Below, one piece after another: positions 37,404-50,600 of a DNA stretch of 64,000 bases. Both the position numbers and the translations under genes were made by a program. The notes beneath the pieces were generated by a model, which was given only the letters and a program-made list of their open reading frames with translations, was not told the origin of the DNA and searched no databases. The first letter of the stretch is position 1; each line of letters starts with the position of its first letter. The stretch is from Gonium pectorale (lineage: Eukaryota > Chlorophyta > Chlorophyceae > Chlamydomonadales > Volvocaceae), in assembly GCA_001584585.1 (NCBI GenBank), contig LSYV01000005.1:258807-322806 (forward strand). The letters run 5' to 3'.

Positions 37404-40400
37404 ATGCGGCCCGCTACCCTTGCAGCGCTTGCCCTGGTGGCGACCTGGGCGTCCGCAGCTCTGGGCCAGATTGTCATTGTGCCCACGGTGATTCCGCAGC
37501 GCGTCGCGCTGCCCCAAGGTGCGCGGCCCTACCTCGTTTGAACCACAAGGGGCGCGGACATGCGAAGAACACCCCGCCCCCTACAACTAAGACCGCCAAA
37601 TATGTCTCGGCCATATTATCGCGATGTCGCATCCTGCGTTCCGGTCCTTCTCCTCCTTCACTCTTCTCTCACCGACCCCCTGCCCTCAGACTTTCGCATC
37701 ACCTGCTTCGACGGCTACGAGCTCATCTTCACCAATGACCGTTACGTCGACGGTGTGATGACCACCGCTGATTACTACCCCTACGCTATTGGGCAGTGCA
37801 AGAAGTGCCCGGCCGGTACTGCGACCATGGACGGTTTCCGCTGCGCTCCCTGCCCATCGGGCTACTACTCAGATGCTGGGGCGCGCGAGTGCACTGCTTG
37901 CCCGGCTGGTACCATCACGAAGCCCACTGCTCCGGGTTCCTTGAGCCCTCAAATTAAGACCTACGACCAGGTTGCCGCCCTCAACGTCGGTGACGATGAG
38001 TACTCTGCGGAGTTTGCCTGCCGTGCGTGCCCGCCTGGCTACTTTCAGCCCAACCTGGCGGGCACAATCTGCCTTCCCTGCCCGAGCGGTAAGCGAATTG
38101 CAAGTTTCGCAACTAAGTCGAAGGACTGGCATCGGGATTCGCCTGAAGTAGTATCTGCATTGCAGGCTTCACCTCGACCCAGGGTGCGACCAGCTGCACG
38201 CCCTGCAGCGAGGGCACCTTCCATGGCGATGGCTCGAAGCTCACCCTCGGTGGAATCTACGAGACCTGGAGCATGACCAACTCCGCTGGCGACACCACTG
38301 CCTATGAGGCTACCGCCGGTGATATCGCCCTTGTCAGCGGCGTCGTGACCTCGGCGGGCGCGGACTATGTCACCATTCCCAACACGTGCATCAAGTGCCC
38401 GGCGAACACGTACCAGCCTTTGAAAGCGCAGGCGGCTACCACCAACACCGGCAACTCGGCTCTCAGCGCATGCAGGTGAGCGCCGGCCCGCTCACACCCT
38501 CCACCCTCCCCCGCTTGGCCTGAAGCTTGGCCGGGCGCCATGCCTCTCCCCATGTTGCATGCGCTGGAGCGATGGAGCGTGCGAACGGCATAGTTCTCAA
38601 CTTGCGTACCCCAGCCCGTCGGGTTGTCCTCGGCTGACTCGTGCAAAACCTTGGCCGTGCCCGATTCACATCTGTCCACCCCTCCCGTCCATGTCACAGG
38701 CGCTGCGAGGACGGCTGGTACTCGTCTCCTGGCTCGTCTTTCTGCCTGCCCTGCCCCGCTGGCTCGTACCGCAACAGCTACTTCGACGGTTCCAGCGCTC
38801 TTACCAATGCCGGTGGCCTGCAGTACAACACGGCTAATGAGTTTGCGCCTGGCACCAACGGTGCTTGCTTCAAGTGCCCCAAGGGCATGTTCGCGCCCAA
38901 CCCCGGCTCGTCTGTCTGCCAGCCCTGCCCGGCCGGCACCTACACGACCAGCACCGGCGCTGTCATGTGCACCAAGTGCGCTGCCGGCACCAATAGCCTG
39001 TTCGGCACGCGCGCCCAGCAGCTCAGCCACGACGGCACGGCCAACGGCTACGCCTCGTACACCATTTCGGGCTTCGACAAGGCGGACAGCACCTGGAAGC
39101 TGCTGCGCACCGGCACTGATGCAAACTTCTGGCTGGCTGCTAAGGGCGATGCCTGCGCGGCCAACCTGCCGGGTGGGTTGATGGTTTCTGCACCTGAGAA
39201 TTTGTGCGCCTGGATTGCTGATGTCACGTGTCGTTCAACTTGCCGGTTGTTTATTGCTTGGCTGAGATGCGCTCTGCCCTTGGCCCAATCTTTCTCCCAC
39301 CTCAGGTTACTACTCGGACGTGCCGGGCCTGCCCCTGCCATTGCCCTGCCGCCCCGGCACGTATCTGTCGCCGAACGCCAACGACAAGACAACTTGTGTC
39401 ACTTGCGGCTTCGGTACCTTCAATGAGGACTTCACTCAGCGTGAGTCGACCTGGGCCCCCCCATGTCGGAGTGCCCCCCATGCCTGGAGGGTTTTCCGCA
39501 CTGATTGACCTCAGCATGGGTCCGAACGTGCCGCTGCTACCGGCTTGCTGAATGATGACATGGTCCCATGTGTTGACGATCCTGCTTGTGTTCCCCTCCA
39601 CCATCCCGTGATCCGTTGCGGCAATTCAGCCGTCTGCAAGGCTTGCTGGCGTGGCTCTTTCGCCAGCGAGCGCGAGATGACCAAGTGCGAGATCACGCAG
39701 CCAGGGTACTACACCAACCCCGACACTCCGGCTAAGAACGCGACCTACGATATTGCCGGTACGGCCACCACGGAGCCGGGCACCTCAAGCAGTCTGACTG
39801 GTCAGGACCTGGTCCCTGGTGCCAGCGCGCCGAGCCCATGCGGTCTGGGCTACTATCAGGACCAGTACGAGAAGGACATGTGCACGGTGTGCGCCAAGGG
39901 CACGTACGCGGACGTCACCGGTCTTCCCGCCTGCAAGAAGTGCCAGGCCGGCAGGTGGGTCGGCTTGGGCCAAGGGCTTAGTGGGGGAGAAGAGGCTACT
40001 GATGAACTGGAACGGCCCGCGCATGGTGTGCGCTCCCGGGCATGGGGAATGGGTTTCTGGCACATTTGTCACTCGTTTGCGTTAGGAGCTACCAGCGCAG
40101 GACGGATTCCGCTGCTTTTACGCATTTCCTAGTTGGTTTTTTGTGTTCGTGACTGGCTGGCTTATTGTCTATGTGCGCTGCCGCGCCCTGTGCCCCTCGC
40201 CCGCACAGGTACCAGGAGTCCACCGGCCAGGCCGTGTGCAAGCAGTGCGACATGGGCTGGTACTCGGACTATGGCGCCACGCTGTGCACGCAGTGCCCCA
40301 ATGGTACCATCACCTCCAAGCCCGGTACAGCTCGCTGCGCCCGCTGCGCTGCCGGCTTCTATGCCGACAAGCCCATTGCCGCCACCAGCTGCAAGGCCTG

Positions 40401-41058
40401 CCCGCGCGGCTACTTCGGACCCTACACGGGCGCCTACTCGTCGGACGGCTTCTCCCCCGATGGCCCCCGCGGCTGCTTCAAGTGCGGCTATGACTTCTAC
40501 ACGGACCGCCCCGGCCAGTCGGTGTGCACGGCCTGCCCGGATCTCAACGTTGGTGGAAGCACCACGGTGCCCACCTGCACGGAGACGACTGGCTCCCAGC
40601 GCTGCAAGCCCTGCTCGCTGCTCATCAACCAGACCCCGAGCCGTGCCTCCATCGACAGCCCGCCCCCGCCCACTCCTTCGCCTCCCCCTCCGTCGCCGCC
40701 CTCGCCTAAGCCTCCCAGCCCCAGCCCGCCCAGCCCCAAGCCCCCGAGCCCGCTGCCGCCCAGCCCCAAGCCCCCGAGCCCCCTGCCGCCCAGCCCCAAG
40801 CCCCCGAGCCCCCTCCCGCCGAGCCCCAAGCCGCCCAGCCCCAGCCCGCCCAGCCCCAGTCCGCCCAACCCCTCGCCCAACCCGCCTTCGCCTCAGAGCC
40901 CCAACCTGCCCCCTGGCGTTGGTGTCTCGCCCGGCGCCGACCAGACCGGCCGTCGCCTGCTGCTGGCTGACGACGCGACCCCCGAGGAGCTGGCCGAGGA
41001 GGCTGAGCTGATCAAGCTCACGAATGAGGGCGCAGAGGTGGCCGCTGACGATCAGTAG
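37404..41058 (+). CDS. Secreted cysteine-rich GCC2/GCC3-like protein with SP-rich hydroxyproline shaft
   Basis: Exons 37404-37518, 37690-38088, 38166-38475, 38700-39172, 39306-39440, 39630-39954 and 40209-41058 join in phase to 868 residues. The first exon encodes a clear signal peptide ([17 protein letters not shown]). The body, about residues 40-735, repeats the cysteine pattern CxxCPAGTxxxxGxxxCxxCPxGYYS, as in ephrin-receptor-like GCC2/GCC3 or EGF-like modules ([63 protein letters not shown]). Residues about 737-820 are a [14 protein letters not shown] shaft. A short acidic, non-membrane tail ends [13 protein letters not shown] ([10 protein letters not shown]). A role as a structural cell-wall or extracellular-matrix glycoprotein is inferred. 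The 39440/39630 junction is the only phase-compatible choice I found; the family of the upstream Ser/Thr-rich insert is unknown. Confidence 0.85.
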
Positions 41059-42751
41059 AGGTCTCGTCATCCACCGCCTCGCGCGCGGCCCGCTCCTCTA
41101 GCGGGCTCTTGAAGGTGCGCTACTCTGCTGCCGCTCCTCACTACCTCCCACGCAACCTGCCGCCTGGCATCCTGCCTCGACCAGCGCGGGGAGCGGCAGC
41201 GGAGTAGCAGCAGGAACCGAATGTATGCCTGAGCAGCAGCAGGTTTGTCGGACGCATGCTTGTGTGAGGTGTTGGGCATCTCCCCACCCGCTCCGGAGGT
41301 GCTTCTGTTCTGCTCAGGCGGGCTTACGGGTGCAAGCATCCGCTGCACGTGTGCTCGGGCTGCAGGTGTACGGTACGGTTTTGGGGGAACCGGTTGGCTC
41401 TGCTCTCTCCCATATTTATGCTGCCGAGGTCAACTAAGGGTTGCAAACGAGCTGCAAAAGAGCTCTTTGCGTTCATCATGCAGCCGCCGGGCGTTGTATT
41501 TGTGCAAGGGCCGGCGGTTGCGCGTTGGATGGGGAAGGGACTTGACTGGGGGACCGTCGGTGAATGGTGCTGGTGCCATGTGATCCACCCTTCATGCACA
41601 CCAACGTGTTAAAACGTAGCCTTTGCGCCCGCCCATTGGTCGGGGCGGTGAGCATGGTACGAGTCTAGGTTGCAATCAACCGCCAACTTTGCGCTTCTGG
41701 ACTGCCTGCCCACTTATGCTCTTCTCCCATGCGGCCGTGGAGATCCAAAGAGCTGGCGTTGGCGAGGGGCAGGAGTGAGGACACCAGGGAACATCGTAGC
41801 GTGGGTGGGGTGTGCTTTAAGGGGCGTGTGCTTCGCGTGCGTCCACATGCAATGCGCGTGGACCGTTGCTTAACTCCCAATTGACCATCGTGAATAAATT
41901 TGTGCGTGCAAATGTCGGCGGATTCATTCATATGGTGGAAAGAGGTCTCGCTTGAAGGAAGATAGCATGGCTGCCCGAGGTGAGGGTGCGTGCGGCAATG
42001 ATGGTCATCGATTGCAATCTGGCCGAGCAGTCACAGCTGCGTACGCGCGCGCGGTGGCCATTCGTTGATGCGGCTTTATCATTACACAGGACATTGTTTG
42101 TATGAAGACACCCATTAATGTAGATCATTACCCTTTCCTCGCCACCACTTCGCGCGCGTTCCGAATGGCCATCCGAGTTGGAAGTTGCATTGTGGCGCAC
42201 TCGGGCGTCATGGCCATGTCGGGCCGATGTGTTGAGCTGCTGAGGCTGAGCAGTGAGCGCACGTCCGAGCAGTACCGCGCATGCGTGCAGCACTAAGACC
42301 ACTATGGAGCCACAACGTGTAAACTCACATGTCCTGGATCTGAGGCCGTTTCGCTTTGAACTGCCCCGGCCTCGCGCCTGACAACGGACGTATGACGGAA
42401 CAACAGCAGGGGTTCTGGACATTGCCAGGCGTTGCGATTGCTGGAGCCAGAATGCGTGTCCGGCCCCGCCCCTGCATGCCTTCTGAACGGGGAGGGCGTG
42501 TGTACGGCCGCACAAGCAGTATAAGTATGGCACCTCCCGTATGATTGCGTCGTCGTGCCAGGTACAAAACGCTCAAATCACACAGGTGAGGGCCTCAAGT
42601 GGCAAAGGCCGCAAGTGGGCCCTCATTCTGGCTCGTGTTCATGACGCGTGGAGCACGAAACCAGGACGTCGTACGCACATGGAGCAATCAGACAGTTTAT
42701 CAATGTGCGCTGCACTGATTAGCATGTGAATTGATCTGCGTTAGAGTTGCG
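41059..42751. other. 3' region of the wall protein gene and intergenic sequence
   Basis: About 1.7 kb between two plus-strand genes. It must include the 3' UTR of the first and the promoter of the second. A TGTAA at 42318-42322 is a possible but distant poly(A) signal. No coding signal was recognised. Confidence 0.4.
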
Positions 42752-44784
42752 ATGGGTCCTGCAAGCCTGCGGTCGGGGACTTGCGCAGGCGCTGCCGCAC
42801 CCCTGTACGTATCAACCTCTCGATCATTTAGGTTATGCAGCATCTTGCGATCGCAGCGACCGACTCGGTGCTCCGCGGTGGGCAGGAAGCCCTCACACCA
42901 GACGCCACACCCGCTTGCTCAGCCGGCACGATTATGGGGCCGCATCAATGCTGGGGGAAGCCAGCCTTTGACCCAGCAGCTTAGACTACCGGACTCGCCT
43001 AACGGCCCTAACGGGCCCAACGGCGATGATGGCGAGGAGGCGACGTGGGGAGTCTTCGACCCCAAGCGCTACTCAGGCCGCTGGATTGTGCCGTGGGGCT
43101 GGCCACGTGTCGCTGGTGGCATCGCTCTTTGGTTCGGAAGCTTTGTGGGCGTGGGCTTCATTCTGGTCCCTCAGCTCTACCGTGCTGCCGGCGTCTCCCT
43201 GTATGACCTCTCACCAGAGGTGAGAACCCTTGGAGTCGCGGGGAGGTGGGGCGATTGCTGGCGTTGCTGGGCCTGCAGGTTACGGGCAGGGCGCGGTACC
43301 TGCAGGCAACAGCAGTTGTGTCGCCACCGGGGCTGGGTGGCCCTCTGGCGGTTGCACATCTCTTTATCCCATCGTATAATAAACCTTCATATCCGATGCC
43401 CAGATCTCCACCAGCAAAGCGGTACGTGCTTCACCTCCATGGGTTCCCTACCACACGCCCCGGCCCCGCCTTCGCCGTTCCTCCCGCGCCCGGCTCCGCA
43501 GGACAAGGCGACCTTCACGCTGGTCTGCCAGACGGTCGAGACGATGGTCAGCCTGGGCCTCATAAGCGCACTCACGGCCGGGCCCATAGCTCGCTCCGGC
43601 GCATCCTCCGCACAGCAGCTGGGCCTCTTCTCCTACGACTTCAGCCGCCCCTTCGCGCCGCCGCGCGGCTGGGCGTTCTGGGCCCTCCTGGGCGTGGTGG
43701 CGGCACCGGTCGTTGTGGGGAGCACGGCGGCGCTGCTGGGGGCGGTGGGCTACGAGCAGGCGGTGGGCGGTCAGGGCACCGTGGACGGCGTTGCGGGCAT
43801 GATCGACCTGGACCTGCCCACGTACGTGTCGCTGCTGGCGGTCACGGGGGCGCTGGCGCCGCTGCTGGAGGTGAGGAAAAAAGAGAAATCTGCAAAGAAA
43901 GAGGGAGCGAGGGGTCGTATAGAATCGACAGGGTTTTGGTAATTGTGCCAATACGGCATTGGCAGGGCGTGCTGGGGCGTTGTGGTGTGTTATTGGGCGT
44001 GTTGGCATAGTGGGGGAAAAGGGGGATGGGTCGGGATTGTGGCGAGCGACGTACCGCATATCGGGAATGCGCAATGAAATCGGGAAGCTATCGTGTTGAG
44101 GGGCGGGAGGGTGTGCCGGGAGCAGGCGACGGTAGGAAGGGACAAGGAACGAGTGATGCGTCGGCCGTCGGATGGAGCTGGAGGTCCACTTCATACCGGT
44201 ACCTCGTTGCCGAACTGGGCTGCTAATAAAGTTGGAGGCCTGGTCCGTGGTTTCTCGCGGCTGCAGGATTGGTCCCGGGTGCCCTGCCTGGGACAGGACT
44301 TCCTCAGCTCTAACATTGAAACGTGGCCCGATGATGCAGCGGAGCGGCGCCCTCCCAAACCTCCACGTGCCGCTGCCCCTGCTGCTTTGGCTGGGTCTTT
44401 CGTTTCTTTTAGTACTTTCGAGCGAATGTACCAGTACCGTTGCATGTGCGAGTCGCTTGGCGCCGCTTTCGCTGCCGCCATGGCGCTCCGCAGGAGACGG
44501 TGTTCCGCGGCTTCCTGCTCACCTCGTTCACCACCTTTATGCCCACGTGGGCCGCGGTGGTGGCCTCCTCGGTGGCCTTCGGGCTGGCGCACCTGTCGGC
44601 GCGCGACCTGCCGGTCCTGTGCGCGCTGGGGCTGTTGCTGGGCTGGAGCTACGTGCGCTCCCGCAACTTGCTCACGCCCATCATCATCCACGGAGCGTGG
44701 AACTCGGGCGTGCTGACGCTGCTGTTCTGGCTGGCGTCGGAGGGCGTGGACGTGCAGCAGCTCATAACGGTGCGTGCGGCCTAG
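42752..44784 (+). CDS. CPBP-family (CAAX-like) intramembrane metalloprotease, probably plastid
   Basis: Exons 42752-43219, 43502-43870 and 44494-44784 give 375 residues. The first 70 residues are Ser/Arg/Ala-rich without acidic residues, as in a chloroplast transit peptide. The rest is a multi-spanning membrane protein. The C-terminal ABI/CPBP domain has the expected catalytic motifs: the EE-TVFR glutamate pair with downstream Arg, FGLAHL with a His, and HGAWN with His and Asn. Plant relatives include the Arabidopsis plastid protein SCO4; the substrate is unknown. The glutamate pair is split by intron 2 (LLE at the exon 2 end, ETVFRG at the exon 3 start). The end is uncertain: the last codons before TAG (ACG GTGCGT) also read as a good splice donor, so a further exon may exist. 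Confidence 0.8.
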
Positions 44785-44791
44785 GCCGGGG

Positions 44792-44876
44792 AGGGGCGGG
44801 GCGGGGCGGGGCGGGGCAGGGCGGGGCGGGGCAGGGCGGGGCAGGGCGGGGCGGGGCAGGGCGGGGCAGGGCGGTG
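44792..44876. repeat. GGGGC/GGGCA 5-bp-class tandem tract
   Basis: About 85 bp of GGGGC units interspersed with GGGCA variants, starting 8 nt after the presumed stop codon of the protease gene. If the final intron hypothesis is right, the tract lies at the start of that intron. Confidence 0.95.
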
Positions 44877-47657
44877 GGGTAATGAAGAGGATAGTGGCAT
44901 TCGCAGGACGCCAGCGTCAAGGCAGTCGCTCGAAACCGAACGTGCGGCCTTGGTTCTGTCGTGGATGGGGTAGAGGGAAGATGGTAAGAGAGGTGGTGGC
45001 GGGAGGGTACGGAGTGAGGTGCGTATGGCGTCAAGACCAAGGGCCTGCTGGCGGCCGCTCAACCGATCGGGTGGAACGGTGTCGCAACTGAAGGGCACGC
45101 GTACTATGCCGAGTACGTCCCGCGGGTCCCACGCGTGCAGAGCATGCCGTGTTGCACTCCTGATGGGGGAGGCGGCGGGCGGGCTGCGCGACCCACTTTC
45201 CTGTCCGATCGCTGTCCGCTCACCGTCTGGGTGCCCTTGTATTGCGCATGACCCTCGGCCCGTAGGACCTTCGGGAGGCCGCCGCCGCCAGCTAGTACGT
45301 ACATGTTTCATGGCCTCGTCATTAGCGCGCTGCGCGCACGCTTTCCAAGGCCCGTAATACTGTGGGGCGGACCCACCGCCCTTCTTTGGGGCATCCCTGT
45401 CCTCTGTGTGCAGACAGACACGGGATGCATGTGCAGTCGTTGTGGCAGTACCGCCCCGGCTGTTGCATGCTGAGGGCCTTGGGCGGCAGCGGGTGCGGGT
45501 GCGGGTGCGGCCGGAGGGACTGTGATAGCGCTGCAGGTAGCATCGGGGTTTGTCTTGGGTCTGAAGAGCGGTGCCCGCACCTTTTAGCAGGGCCTGCGGC
45601 ACAGGTCATTGCGCATCGCTTTCGTATTGAGTTACGGCATAGCGCGTGGCCAAAGCCATCACTTCGACTATACCAAGGCGGAGGCCCTTCCCTGCCCTGC
45701 ACCGCGGCAATTGTACGAAGCCGGGTGGGCGGGAAGTAAGGACCACAGGTCAAGCTCAAAGCAGCCCACCTGTAACCCTTCCCGAAGAAAGGAGAGCGTC
45801 TTGCTTAGGTTCGGAAATTTCGGATGCCGGCCAGCAAGGTATCCTCTTTCCTGCAAACTGTGGCGGGAGTGGGGCACTGGGGCTCCAGCTTCTGTGGTGC
45901 TCTTCAGCTTGAGCCGTTCTGTTATCGCATAGGCGTGCCGACTGGCACGGTGGCTTGGCTGACTAGCCGGTGGGCAGGGAGCCGGGTGGGATCGCTTGGC
46001 TGTGTGTGCTACATGCCAACATGCGGTGTGATGCGGCCTGGATGCCTTCGGCTGCACCTTGCGCCGTTGCGCGTAAGATCAATGGCGAGATGACGGGGCA
46101 ACATGTTCGTACGACTGTCAGTTAAGCGGATGTCGCGGGATAACGCGTCGGTTCAAATATGTACATGCGCAACGGAAGAAAGAGAACGGAGTCGTGCGAT
46201 GCCCCATGCTGGACAAAACACAATGCAGTAGGTTAGTGTGTGGAGAATGTATTTGGGGAAACCTATCCATACAGGTTTGCAAAACGCCTGGAAGAGCAAC
46301 GCGGGCCCGTACAACAGACACGATGCCACCACGGGAGCAACGCGCCGCGACAACCACACGCAACACGTTGACAAAGTCCTCCAAAATCATCGAGTGCATC
46401 GAACCAGGATACACGTGCCTGGTCAGTGTTGGGCCGGGCACTACCACTTCCCGCCACGCAGAATCAACAGCATTTGCAGAAATGATAGGATTGTAAGTTC
46501 GCTGAATGAATCCCAGATACCCCTTCTACCCAGACTTCTACCACAACCCCCAACCCCCAACGCTCCCCATAACACTGCAAAGGCCCGCACTTACGGCGGG
46601 CCTTTCGGGCGCCAAACGCACCAATCAGGTGGAAAGAGACGTCGTGGCGCAGAACTAGTCCCACCCGTTCCCCATGCCATACGCGCGGTCTTTGGTCGCT
46701 CACAGCTGATTGCCCTCGTGAGGGCGGAGGGCTGCACACCTAACGCACCAAACGTAATGCACAAAACCAACATGCACACCACTGTTCCCGGGCCATCTAC
46801 GGCGCACCCAGGTGCAAGCCCTAGAGGAGCCCGCACATGCATCGGCGTGTACAGCACAACTTCGTTGAAATGTTTAAGTGGCATTTACCCTGGGGGTGGC
46901 GCGAGCTCTCAACCCAGGGCGTGCCTCCGCATGGCGCCCGCGGCGCCGTTGCCGCATGGCACGCTTGCACCCAGGATATCATTGATATACAGATAGACGT
47001 TTTATTGACTAAACCTCAAAACCTCCTCAAACTAGGGTTCACGTTCGGATCGACATGTGCGCCACGTCATTGCACGCACCGGGCACCCTGCCCGTGCTAG
47101 TACAGACGGCAGCCGGCACAGACGGCAGGCATGCAGGCCGCCAGCAGGCTCCGAGAAGCTGGGCGATGCCGCGTACTCGGAACACGGAACCGCAATCCGT
47201 CGTTTTGCTTCCCTCTTCGCAGCAACGCACCATGACAAGCGCCAGTGATGTGCACCATGCGGCCAACCCCCAATGCCTTTGTACATTTGTGCTTTGACGT
47301 TCTCGCTTTGCTTCAGCACGCAACAACAACAGCAGCCGCCGAGCCCGCAACCTATCCACCATCCACGTCGGCATAAGGTTTCCTACGCGCGCAATGTACC
47401 GCAAGCAAGGTCGCGTGCCCCCTCCACACTAGAGCTGACACTCGGGGCCGGTAGACAGGTTCGGTTTCTGACACTCATGAGCCTACCGACATAACGACAC
47501 GCCGGTTGCTGCAGCCGGCCAAGCACACCAACGCCCCCGCGCTGTTGCGCATGGGTCGGGGCCGGCCAAGCCCCCGCTACCTGCGATGGGAGATTGTTTC
47601 TTGCCCTTTACCGCTGCCATCCGTCACCATGTTAATCACATATCGCAACCTGAGAGC
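44877..47657. other. Intergenic region between convergent protease and kinase genes
   Basis: 2.8 kb without a recognisable gene. Several open frames exceed 100 codons (for instance 46238-46996) but look like random GC-rich sequence. A perfect 10-bp hairpin lies at 46579-46605. Confidence 0.45.
46579..46605. other. Perfect 10-bp stem, 7-nt loop inverted repeat
   Basis: AAAGGCCCGC, loop ACTTACG, then GCGGGCCTTT. It lies about 1.05 kb past the kinase stop codon. It could fold in a transcript of either strand; its function is unknown. Confidence 0.6.
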
Positions 47658-50600
47658 TCAAGCTGATGAGTACATCTGCGCGCTCTGCGGCTGCTGCGGC
47701 GCCGATTGCTGCATGCGCTGCGCGGGTACCTGCTGGCCGCCAGGCGACGGCGCCGCCGCCACGGGCCCTTGTGCCACAAGCGAGCCACCTCCCCCTGCAA
47801 CGGCCTGCGCCGCCGCCGCCTGGCCCGCCGTGACAGGCGACCGCGCACCCGGTCCCATGGGCGAGGGCACCTGCGGCGTGCCCATGCCGCCAACGCCGCG
47901 CCGGTTAATTTGCGATGGGCGGCGGTCCATGCCTCCCGGCACCATGCCGCCGGGGCCGCCGCCTTGCAGCTGCTGCATATACTCGAACTTCTCTCCCATG
48001 GAGCCGAACGACCCGTTCACCATAGAGTCCATCTCGCGATCGTCCACCTAGTGCGGGGTGTTGGTTCAGAGAACGGAGAGATTTGAATACATGGAGAGGG
48101 ACGGATGCCGGTGAGGATCGAAAGGCACAAGGGCGGCAGGAACGCGCAAGCGATCTGCATTAGCCGTATGCCCTCTCTACTAAGCCGCAGCAGGTCTGGG
48201 CAGCGCGCAGCGAAGCGTACTCCAAAAGCATGCGCACTATGCTCACCGCCTGGCCTGCAGGCCGCAACGAGCTTACAGTATGGTCGCCGCACTTAAGGGA
48301 CACACAGAATCACGGCCCGAGTCAACCGACCTGCTGCAGCATGGCGTTCAGGTGAGTCAGGATCTCGTCAAACGAGGGGCGCGCCTGCGGCGAGCCGCTC
48401 CACGCCGACTGCGCCAGCACCACGTAGCCGCCCGGGGCCGTCCCCGGAAACTTGGGCCTCAGGCCGCGCATTACCACCTGAACACGGCAGCGGGGGTTAG
48501 GGTAAAGACAAGGTCGACAAGGCCAGGAATAGGCGAAACGGCACCTCGTACGTTACAGCAGGCAGCAGACTCGTGGCCACTGCCTGTATATTGCGTTCTG
48601 CGTGCGCTAAGCTATACACAAGGCTGTATACCGCATGCGTATATCCGGGGGGCTGGCAACAAACGAAACAGACGCGAGCGCTCACCTCCTCGACCAGCTG
48701 CTGCTGCTTCATGTTACCATAGGGCCGCTGCCCCGTGTACATCTCCCACATCAGGATGCCGAAGGCTGTCCGTGGGACACGGCGACAAGAGGGCGCGAAT
48801 CGCGAAGTGAACGGAGCACGACAGGTCATCAGAAATATCATAGCAGTCAAAAAGGACCGCGGTATCCATCCGCAACGGGGCACATTCAGTTGCCACTGCT
48901 CTTTCCGTTGTTCACCGCCCCGCCAATTCAGGTTCAGACTCACCGTACACGTCCACCGAGCTGTTGACCTTCTTATTGCAAATGAGGGCCTCCGGCGCCA
49001 CGTAGGCGGCGGTACCGCAGCTATTGAAGGGGAACGACGCGCACGTGTCGTCGTCCTCCACTCTGCGGAGACAGAAGGCGAGCATACACGAGGGAGAAAC
49101 AGTTCAGCAGGCAAGAGCGCCATTCAGGCAGGGTGGAAACGAACGGACAGCAAGCTACTACTAGTAAGAATTGGGTGGTACGGGTGCCGCTTCTCACTCG
49201 CGTACCCTCAGGCGGCCCCGCGCAATCTGGTCCCTCCTTGTTCATGCGCGGAGTTCCCCGCGCCAAGAGAACATTAGCTCGTTGCTGGGCTTAATGTACA
49301 CGTACCGGCTGAGCCCGAAGTCCGACACCTTGGCGGTGAATCCGCGGAAGTCGATGTTAGAGCTCTTCAGCAGCACGTTGGCGGGTTTGATGTCGCAGTG
49401 CACCACACCCATGCGATGCAGGTAGCCGCAAGCCGACGCAATCTCAATCAGCGTCAGCAGCAGCGTCCGCATGTTAACCTGAGGCGCCAACATACAGCAC
49501 GACGAGGATACGTCTTGGGCTCGTCAGGCATGCAGGCAGTCCAATTTCAGTGAGCTCACAGCCATGTGGCAGTGGTGCCATGTGACACAGGGCCATGCCA
49601 TAGAGCAGTGTGGAACCCGTCCAAGCAAAGAAGGAGAAAGGCAGCGCCCCCTCACCTTCATGGGCTGCTGCCTGGCTCGCTCCGCCAGCTCCGCCGCAGC
49701 CGCGCCGTCTCCCGCGCCCGCCGCCGCCGCCATGACGGGGTTAGGGATCATGAAGATGTTGTTCTTGAGCGCATTGGACAGGTTGCCCAGGTCGCAATAC
49801 TCGATGACCTGCCGACCGGTTAACACAGGAACGGACACGAGCTCAGTAAGCGACATGATGGCCCCGTCATGTGGTCGTGGCCTGCCACGACAAGATCCTG
49901 CCCAACCCCAGCCACCTCCCACCGTACTGCCACGCAGATACCAAGCCAGGCCGGCACGAGGCCCTTCACTGAGGGCAGGCTTGGAGAGGGTAGCAACGGC
50001 TTTACCCGAATCCAATCCGCCCGCAGGCCGGCCACGGCCACTTGCCTCAAGATGGCACGTCTTGTCCTCCATGGACAGCAGGTACTTGTACGCGGGCGAG
50101 TTCATCACCGTAGGGTTGTTAAAGCGATGCACCGTCGTGCTGAGCAGGTCGCGAACCAGCACGTCCGTCAGGCAGTTGTATGCCTGTAAACCGAGAGAAT
50201 AGCAGCAAATGCTCAACGCATGTCCACATAGATTACGGCAGGGTCGAGCCCCAGGTCTGCTATCACGAAAAAGGGATGGTGGGAACTGGTAGGGCCAAAA
50301 TTTGTGCGCGTCTTTGCGCGCCCCAGCACCCACCTGCACGATGTTGGGGTGGGAGAGCGCCGACAGGATGGCAATCTCGTGCGCATTCTTCATCACCATC
50401 TTCTCGTTCTTGCCGTCGTCGCACACCACCTTGACGCCAACCACCAGACCTCGCCACAAGCCGCGGAACACCTTGGCGAAGCCGCCCTCGCCCAAGAGTC
50501 CCGTGATTTGTAGATCCGTCATCGTCGTGTTCTGGTGAAAGGTTTGAGCGCACAGGTTTGATGAGGACAGGTTCGCATCCAGGAGCCATCTCCCGTCCGG

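Noticed and set aside
39440..39629. Frame reading through [20 protein letters not shown] as part of the GCC-domain protein
   Set aside because: Including it requires an acceptor in the wrong phase after the exon ending at 39440. Splicing to 39630 keeps the frame and joins two cysteine modules smoothly.
46238..46996. 252-codon plus-strand frame in the kinase/protease intergenic region
   Set aside because: Random-looking composition, no domain or signal, and no splice context. A real gene cannot be excluded but nothing supports it.
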